Origin: Rhabdornis inornatus | Lineage: Eukaryota; Chordata; Aves; Passeriformes; Rhabdornithidae | DNA: 64,000 bases | Assembly (NCBI GenBank): GCA_013397075.1 | Contig: VWZS01010175.1 | Coordinates: 65,150-129,149, forward strand | Direction of reading: 5' to 3' | Shown here: positions 56,221 to 64,000 of the stretch, piece after piece | Position numbering within the stretch: position 1 is the first letter of the stretch | How the letters are laid out: the number at the start of each line of letters is the position of its first letter | Notes under the pieces: generated by a model | The model's database searches: none | Told to the model about the DNA's origin: nothing | Seen by the model: the letters and a program-made list of their open reading frames with translations, nothing else | Position numbers and translations under genes: made by a program

Positions 56221-59153
56221 CTAAACATGAAAAAGGGAGTGTAGGAAAATGTTATCAAATCTTGTACAAGATAAAAGCCAAATTTTATGTTTTCCAACAT
56301 TAAAAAGCTGAATGGTCTCAAGTTTTTTTAGTGATAGTAGTGATAATAGTGATAATAGATAGAGTCACTAGTACTGTTTGTGCATTGTACAGATTTGTTT
56401 TATCAAACCTCTGGTGCTGATATACATTTGCATACATGCACAAGTAGACTACTAAGTTTTCTGCTAAGAGCTATATAGTGTTATACCTAAAAAATATGAG
56501 AACTGCCAGTAGAGTGAAGTGTCCCCAAAGCTGTTGGCTTTGAAGCAGAAGAAACTGGGCTTTTTTGTTTGGGTTTTTTTCATCCAGAAAAAAAACCCAA
56601 AAATGAGTTAATGCTTATATAGTGTGAATGATAAGGAGATGAGGGCTCAGATTTAAACCAGGGAGGTATGCCATTTCATCAGAAGCAGATGTATCTTTTG
56701 AAATCTAATTTAATTTGATATTTACACCATCATCCAAAGCCAAATTTAAATAATATTTAATGGTTTATAGACTGGGTTTTTTTTCAGCTTTTCAAAATGG
56801 TAAGGAAACATGAATGATAAAGTCTACACATAATTTTTTATAATGGAATTATAATGGAGTTGAACACTTCTAGAATTAGTCTTAGATTGGTGCTTTTAAT
56901 GGCATTTGCACAGAGAGCACTTTCCCATTTACACCAAATAGCAATTATTGCTATTAATAATGTTGGATTCTACATTTTTTGTCTATGGGGATGTGTTTTT
57001 GAGGAAAAGTCATAAACAGAGGGGTTTTATTTTAGCAGTGCTTGAGTGGTTAATAATTGCAGCATCCAGTCATACATTAAACTTTAAACAGCTTCATGAT
57101 AATCAAAGGGTTATTGTTCATATTTTAGAATGTGCCAAAGGCCTTATGTTTAGAGCTTAAGAAACTAGTTAAACAAATGCCTTAGTAAACCTTATTGGTT
57201 TACTAAAAGACAATATAAATAATAATATATAAGCAATACAAATATCTATTAGCTTTAATACAAGGATAATGTTAGATCTTTTCAGAATATAAAAAGAATA
57301 TAAATAATTTTTAAATGGTAGAAATAATTTTAAAGATTATACTGACTTCTAAGGCATGAAAATGGTGTTTATAAAAATTAACCAAACAGTCCTTATTCAT
57401 TATGTGGACAAAATGGTAATTAAGAAAGGAATTTTAGAAAAAGACATATTTGGACAAATGATTTCAGCTAAATTTAAAATTGCATTTGTAACTGTATAAA
57501 TAAAATGGATTTAATACTCCCATTTCATCCCAGCTGCATAGAAAACATGATTATACTCCATATATTCTAATGCATTACTTTGAAAACAGCTGGAAATAGT
57601 ACCAGTTCACATTGCTTTTTAAAATTAAAACTGGAAGACAAATTATTTTTTCTATGAATAGTTTTCTATGAATGTAGGTTACATAATATGTGAGATTAAT
57701 ATCTACATTAAGAAATCCAGGTTTCACTTGAAACCTTCCTAAAGGTATCCATTTTTTTACACTTAAAGCTTTCAGGTATACAAAAGCGATGAACCTTCAT
57801 TCCATAGTGATTTTTAGGGTAAAATTCCTCTCAGCAGATTGTAGACGTCAGTCATGTAAACAATTGTACCTGAACCAGTCATCATAGGCTTTCCTTGGAG
57901 AGAACTTTTGGGATAGAGGTTTCTTTGGTAATTTGTGTTAAATTACATCAAAGAATCACCTGCTTTTTTCCACCAACTGTGAAAGGAAGGACTGGGATGT
58001 ATCCTACCCTTTGCCACCCAGCTGTCCTTTAGAGCTTTGCCTTGTATTTAAATATAATCAGCAGAGTAGATTCTGCCTGCATTCCTAAAATACTAAGTTT
58101 ATTGGATTATATATTTTGACATGTAACTGTATCAATATAATTTGATTTCTCTGCGCCTGAATAACCATGAAAATACACCAGAATCAGTTTTATCTACAGT
58201 ACCTTGTATTACTAAATATTAGCCTTTCTTTTTCTACTTGGCTTATTCAGGTTTTTCTTTCCCTGATTTTCAGTAGTTGTTTTGAAATATTTACAGATTC
58301 TGTAAAGTTGTTTCTGTGGGTGTCTCAAATTGAAATTTTCACCACTCTGAAAGAATAAATATATACCTAAAAAACAAAATTTATACAAAAATTGCTGAAC
58401 AGGAAGATCCATGTATCCAGCTGGAACTGTGCTATATGAACAAGCATTTGTGAGTGTGTTGTACTAAATACTGAGTTTGGGAAGGACATAATATAAAAAG
58501 AGCATGTTCCAAAGCTACATTTACCTGGGACTCTTCTACATGGAAGATGTCATCACTACCTCAAAAACATGCATAAAAACTCAGTGCAGCACTCACAGGC
58601 TGTAATTTTAAGATCTATCTCATCTGTATGACTGACAGATACATCAGTTTAAAGAATTTTACCTTATAACTTTACTTTGTTGGCAAAGCTAAAATATATG
58701 AGCAAAACTATCTCATAAAGTGAAAATGAGTTATATATATTTATAGAGCTGATGTGAACAGTCAGCATCAAAGTGTACATATCAGGGAAATACAATTCCT
58801 TGTAGAAGCCTGAAAAATTAAAAAATAATAATTTAAAAAAAAAAAAAAAAGACTGAACATTTAAAATATTATTGAAGATTTTATTTTGTGTAAATGTGAA
58901 GTATTATGGAATCTACATCACCAGAACCTAAAAACCTCAAAATCCCTAGTAAAGCACTCATTGCCTTAATAATAGAGAAAAGCAGTGGTTGATGTAATCT
59001 GACTTTCTAATACAATTAATTTTGAACAGATTGTTTAGACCTACTTCCATGTTTTTACAGCAGTATGAAGGGAAGAGAGACATTTTCAACAAAGTAAATC
59101 AAACTTTACAAATTAAACATTCATCCCTGATGGATGAGGGAAACTCTCAGGGG
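56221..59153. other. AT-rich DNA, no gene seen
   Basis: No gene or transposon recognised. The parts around 56700-56780 and 56870-56960 have complex A/T-rich words that could be conserved elements, but nothing decides it. An A16 run lies at 58835-58850. Confidence 0.45.
56331..56362. repeat. Short (TGATAATAG)n tandem repeat
   Basis: About three and a half imperfect nine-base units, beginning with TGATAGTAG. Confidence 0.8.
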
Positions 59154-59212
59154 GAATTGGACTAAATGATCATTATAGTTCCTTCCAATTGGACTATTCT
59201 CTATTCTATTCT
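59154..59212 (+). mobile_element. CR1 LINE 3' end stub
   Basis: AATTGGACTAAATGATCATT and TAGTTCCTTCCAATTGGACT match the last ~40 bases of CR1 in plus orientation. They are followed by CTATTCTCTATTCTATTCTC, a diverged form of the CR1 octamer tail. Confidence 0.85.
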
Positions 59213-61825
59213 CACATTATTCCCCTTTCTACTGTCTCCTCACAACTATTTCCATATCTGAGGTTCTAAATGCATTGTCTTGGTCTGCTCTTCTGTTTTA
59301 TCCAAGTTATATCAGAATTATTTCAACAAAATCTCAAGCTCAGGCTTCCAGGCAGAGATAAGCCTTCATTTTTTGAAGGATTTTCTCTGGTCCATCAAAT
59401 TTTTAGGAGACTTGCTAATAATGTTCAGCTGCCCCCTAATCAGAATGAGAATCTGTTTCAGTCTTTGTTTTACAATACATCCATTCTGTTAATATCTTCC
59501 TTGGTGGAAAATCCTGCAATATTGGGTGATTGTAGACTGTAATCTATTATAGAGCTAGTTATAGCAGATGTAGAGTGATGCATCAGATGTCAGTTTGAAA
59601 CAATTATTATTACATAATTAATATTTTCCTAGATAAATATGTCTGTTCTCCAGGCTGAACCTTTAATTTCCACCATTGCAGCTCTGAAATTTTCAGTAGC
59701 ACTGTCATCTTCAAGTGCCATCTTTATCAAAATATTGCTAAGAGAAACTTTCAAAAAACTATTATTTAACTTACTAGCTTTCCTATTTTTAGAAAGCAAA
59801 ATTATAGAACTGACAAAGTACGTGCAGTAACTGTTGCTATGTCTGTTTGGAAAAGTCATTTCATTTTGGCTGACTTTGCACCCACTTATTTCACTTACCC
59901 TAAAATTTCTGTCTGTCTTAAGTAAATGGTTCTCCAGAAACCAAAAACTACATGGCTTAGTTTTACACCACTTCAGACTCTTTGAAATTTGCACAGTGGC
60001 ACTAGTAAATAGTTTGGGCTGAGGAACTGACAGCCTAATATCATATTTATCTGTGAAGGATGCTTGAACTCATTAGAGAAAATATTGTGCATAGTACATT
60101 ACAGAAAAAGCTTTGCCAACTAAAACTGAATTTTGGTTGAATTATTTGTTGGATATTCCTTTCCAATGAGTAAAAGAATGATACTAGATATTATAGATTG
60201 AAAAATCTATTGAATTCTTATATAAACATTGAGAAAGATAGAATCATGTTTTGTGAGTTAGAATCTTGGCCTTCAAATAGCACTGACAGTGGCTGTTCCT
60301 CTGAACCAGATTCTTTTGAAATCCATGATGAGCTAAACCTCTTGTTCTTGGTTTCCAGACAAAACTGGAAAAATGCACTACTGAAAAAAATGTGTTAAAA
60401 ACATAGATCCACTTTCCAGCATGTCTGTTCTTCTGTGTGTTACATTACATTTTTTCTAAAGTACAGAAATTGATTAATTCAGCTACTTGTGAATATTTAC
60501 AAATATTCTAGGTATTCTGTGACATACAATAGCTAAGGCTAGTGATATGTTGTATGCCATTAATCAAAGTGATTAATTATTCTAAATATGTTAAGAACAT
60601 AGCTTTCTATAATGCAGTGTATTTATTATGTAGGGTTTTTTCCTTAATAACACTACTTAACAGAGGAGGTATTTTTTATATATATTTTAAGTAGGACCTT
60701 CTACATAACTGCACTTCTGTTATTTTTTTGGAGGTTGGTTTTGGTTTCATATTGGAAATAGTGACTCTATACTAAAGGTTGCTGTTTCCCTCTATTTTCT
60801 TCTAGCAAGCCTTTGGAGGAAGGAGATGGAGAAAAAAACAGGCTTGGAAGGAAGCCTAAAATATACAGGGGGGAAGTGAACAGAATTGATATTTTTCTGT
60901 CTTATTAGCTCTACTTCCCAACTCCTAGTATGGACAACTTCTATTATATGACAGACACAAATTCTTTAATAACCTAAGATAATTAAGGAAACAGAATTTT
61001 TTAAAATGCTATCCTCTCAGTCATGCCTGGACCCTGCTGTTCTGTCTGTAGTACTAATAAACAGGATGAGGGCATATATACTCAAGCACCACCAGCAAAT
61101 GGTCTCCTGTGCAGTATGATTTGCTAGCACACAAGCTTCTCTGCTTTCAGTCCTTCAAGAGGCTCTGTCAGACAATGTTTAGATACTGTCTAGGAAATAA
61201 CACTGGACAGAGACTTCTCTCTGCTGGGCAGTAAGCAAGAGGCCATCTTGTGTGGGAATGAGAAATTATTTTATTTTTGTGGGTGTGTTTGCTGCTGCCA
61301 TCAGGACCAGTAGACCAGCCCTTATCCCTTTCATTTATTCATATAGCTGTAGCCTCAGGGTTTGCCCTAGATGATTGGCAGCTAGATGATAACCAAATAG
61401 AAGAGCATTGCTTTAATGGGAGTGCCATTGGTTTAATGGGCCTATGAACTGTTTGTTAGTCTGATAAAGTTTGCAGAAAAGCCTGAAGGAGGAATCAAGA
61501 TTGTCCTAGCAAAGTAGGATAAACTGTTCAATGAAATAATTGGAAAAAACAAATTAGAAAGTTAAAAAAGGCATAAAAAGAGAGAAAAATTTAGAATATG
61601 CCTTTAAATAATTCCTTAAAGTCTGCTCGTGGTTGATCACAAGGATTTCCTAGTGTATATGTTAGCTATAGAGACTGAGGAAACAATTCAGCTACAGCCC
61701 ATCCCTGAGTACTGCCTTTTGGAATCAGTTCCAAGCTTCCAGGGACAGGAAAACACTACCATTTCTCCCAAGCATCCACGGTCCTGCAGCCTTGAGCAAT
61801 TTCATTTCCGTCTGGTACAAATGCA

Positions 61826-61878
61826 TCTTCTCCTTCTTCTTTTTTTTTTCTACTTTTTCTTTTCTTCTTTGTCTTCTG
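61826..61878. repeat. Pyrimidine tract (CTT/T-rich)
   Basis: About 50 bases of nearly pure C/T with CTT triplets and a T-run, resembling the tract at 18.75 kb. Confidence 0.8.
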
Positions 61879-62074
61879 CTGTTATTCTCAGTCTGATGTA
61901 TCTGCTCTTCAGATACAAATCCATCAAGTAGATCTCATTATTCTTTCAGGTAGCTTGTTTGATTCCTAGTGTATTATTTATTTGCATGTTTCTTCTACCT
62001 TAAATGATCTTCTAGTTAACAAACTGTTTGCAAAACTCATATAATGTTTTATGGATATTCTTAAAGAAGTATTT

Positions 62075-62119
62075 TTATATATGTATGCATATATGTATGT
62101 GCATATACACACACACACC
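62075..62119. repeat. (TATG)n/(AC)n composite microsatellite
   Basis: TATATGTATG-type units run into (AC)6 and then CCCC. Confidence 0.85.
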
Positions 62120-62512
62120 CCACAAAAATTGCCATTCCTAAACTTCTCTTTAAATCTTCACAGCATAGACTGTGACTATGGTGTGCCAAGCAGGGGGTCT
62201 TAGTGAGTATACCACAGTTTCCTCTCTACTCATCCAAAGAGCTATAATTGCTGTCATCCAGCTAGAAAGCACCTGGATCATACACCTGGATCCACTAGCT
62301 GGAATATGTTCCTAGGTTCCTCAATTTAGACAGGTTCTTAATAATACAAATTATATTAACAGTATAGGTGAAAAATTGGACATGTTAGAATCAGATGTGT
62401 TTTGCCTTCTCCTACACACCTTTTGTAATTTTTTAAAAATCTTCTGCTATTGTGGCAACAGACAGTACAAACATTAATTTTAACACTAAATACTAAAATT
62501 TAACAACTCTAA

Positions 62513-62660
62513 TGTTGTTAAGGTTCTTCAATGAGCACAAGAACTAATGAAATCTGAAAAAAAAAATCTACACATCTTTATTAGACACCTAAACACCTTG
62601 AGTTTGTTGAAGCTATCTTTCTAAAGCAAGTGGTTAAGTTTCCTGGATATTCAATAGTTA
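62513..62660. repeat. Diverged local duplication, copy A
   Basis: It aligns with the copy at 63147. The best block is TGAGCACAAGAACTAATG-AAATCTGA (62532-62556) against TGAGCACCAGAACCAATGAAAATCTGA (63155-63181 or so). Further matches follow in order: ATCTTTATTAG/GTCTTTATCAG, GTTTGTTGAAG/GTTTGTCAAAG and AGTTTCCTGGA/AGCTTCCTGGA. Overall similarity looks near two-thirds. Confidence 0.5.
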
Positions 62661-63146
62661 AACTTTGTTTCCAAGAGGGTGGTTTTGCCTCATTCAGTTT
62701 AACAAGGAAAGTTAAGCTAATTGGATCTCCTTATGGTACCTTAAAGAAAACCTAGTCTTCATCATTGACTGTATAAGGAGCTTAGGTATTGTGAGAACAG
62801 TTCAGTAGCTTCCAGAATGGAATCCAGGATGGGATTAATCATACCTGATTTAAACTGTTTAAAATCAGATTGTCTAGTCTAACCTTTTTGCATACATTTC
62901 AAGTGTCATCAACAGCAAAGGTCTTTTCTAGTACAATTCATCTCATCCTCTGGAGATGTCTGTTAGCTCCACTGACCATGGATACCAACTGTGTAATAAA
63001 AAAAATCATCAGGGAATGAGTTCAAAGACTGGATAAATACTTAAAATACTTAATTCTTTGCTGTCTGGAAGTGCCTCAGATATACAACTTATTTTCTCCT
63101 AGCCAAAGCCACAGTATAAGATATGGATGCAACTGTAGACATTAAA

Positions 63147-63295
63147 ATTGTTAAGTGAGCACCAGAACCAATGAAAATCTGAAGCTGAACTCTGTCTGTC
63201 TTTATCAGCCTAGTTTCGTGTGTTCATGTGTTTGTCAAAGCAGACCTTCTCAAAAAAGTACCTAAGCTTCCTGGAGAATGAACAGTGCTATTAGT
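63147..63295. repeat. Diverged local duplication, copy B
   Basis: Same orientation as copy A, about 630 bp downstream. Copy A has about nine extra bases before TGAGCAC. Either a local duplication or two insertions of an unrecognised old element. Confidence 0.5.
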
Positions 63296-64000
63296 CAGGG
63301 CTAGTCCTTAGCCATGTTTCACTCAGCACTACAGACATAGTCAATATGACTAGTCTGGGTAAATAACTCTCAGATGGCTAGTGTTGGTGAGGTAACTTAC
63401 CTAAGCTGTAGGTGGGAACAAGATATCCAAGTCAGGTAAATTGAATTCTTGTACTGACAGGTTCGTAGCAGGCAGTGAATTGCTAGCCCTACCAAAGCTG
63501 CTTATTTGGTTTGATTTGTTTTTACAGCTCTTTCCCCTCTGCAGTCCCTGGCCTTTGATGGTGGACTGAATTCATGTTGAAGATTTTATGTATATTAATA
63601 GGGTCTTCTCTTCCCAAGTACCAATTTTTATGAAAATTCCAAGAGCTTGCATACCTTTGGTACTCCCAGCTCTCTGTCAGAAGTAACTAATCAAGCAGAA
63701 AGTGACTGAAATTAAGTTAGTAGCATATACGTACCATACCCACACAGCCAGTGTTGCCACAGGAGTCTTGTTTCCTTACGAGATCATCTGAAGATGTTTT
63801 GCTAATGATCAGTACAGGCAAAGACAATGTAGTGTCTTGTCCCTGGTTTTGGGACAAGAATTTGAGATATTTGTTAAAAAATAAGTGGTCTTTCTGTATG
63901 CCTTCAGCTTTTATGAGAATGCATGCACAGTTGGCCTGATAATAATTTATCATTGCACATCATGCTAGCTTACTTATACCAATATTTTTATAAACCAGGC

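Larger units (their letters stand above)
59213..64000. other. AT-rich DNA to the window end, no gene seen
   Basis: A 121-codon minus-strand frame (59629-59994) shows no family features. The stretch holds a pyrimidine tract at 61.83 kb, an AT/CA tract at 62.08 kb and a diverged duplication at 62.5/63.15 kb, listed separately. No transposon recognised. Confidence 0.45.

Noticed and set aside
59629..59994. 121-codon minus-strand frame
   Set aside because: No recognisable family and competing frames of similar length on the other strand.
1..64000. CRISPR arrays, operons, bacterial insertion sequences
   Set aside because: The DNA is avian; repeats present are microsatellites and retroelements without spacer structure.

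Overview
The window is nuclear DNA of a bird, most likely a songbird (passerine). The evidence is in its interspersed repeats. There are several CR1 LINE 3' ends on both strands. One element has a tRNA-Ile-like head joined to a CR1-like tail, the architecture of the songbird SINE TguSINE1. One long terminal repeat closely follows a family I know from passerine genomes (TguLTR5-type). Base composition is AT-rich (roughly 35-38 % GC by eye) with few CpGs, as expected of avian intergenic or intronic DNA. Nothing prokaryotic, viral-particle-like or CRISPR-like was seen. The first six bases are a HindIII site and there are unresolved bases, so the piece may start at a BAC cloning site.

Layout. 1-4.1 kb: a (CCAAAA)n repeat, a GC-rich unassigned block, the ERV LTR (about 1.75-2.86 kb), a cluster of AP-1-type TGASTCA sites (3.31-3.37 kb) and an orphan CpG-rich patch with a CTCF-type motif (3.9-4.1 kb). 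4.1-20.8 kb: AT-rich DNA with a perfect hairpin (6.42 kb), a 17-unit GGAAAA hexamer array (9.04 kb), a second CTCF-type motif in a CpG-retaining patch (11.1-11.3 kb), a 40-bp palindrome (11.65 kb) and a CpG-retaining conserved-element candidate (17.5-17.7 kb). 20.8-28 kb: an old CR1 piece, a decayed protein-like frame on the minus strand (21.66-22.08 kb), the SINE (26.02-26.14 kb) and a 47-bp CR1 stub. 28-52.6 kb: mostly featureless AT-rich DNA with two T/G-skewed tracts, a 13-unit GTATAT array and a 760-bp plus-strand CR1 3' segment (43.35-44.11 kb).

The one strong gene-like locus is at 52.7-54.3 kb: a CpG island with a GGGCA-type minisatellite, a 42-base N gap, an open frame with coding-like codon use but no ATG, and a canonical AATAAA followed by a GU-rich stretch. 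It could be a short unspliced gene, the end of a gene whose start lies in the gap, or a non-coding transcript. I could not name it. From 54.3 kb to the end the DNA is again AT-rich, with two CR1 pieces and a diverged local duplication at 62.5/63.15 kb.

No multi-exon protein-coding gene could be supported. Most apparent open frames are short, low in complexity, or lie inside repeats. Element family names come from memory and were not tested by search. Boundaries of old repeats are approximate.
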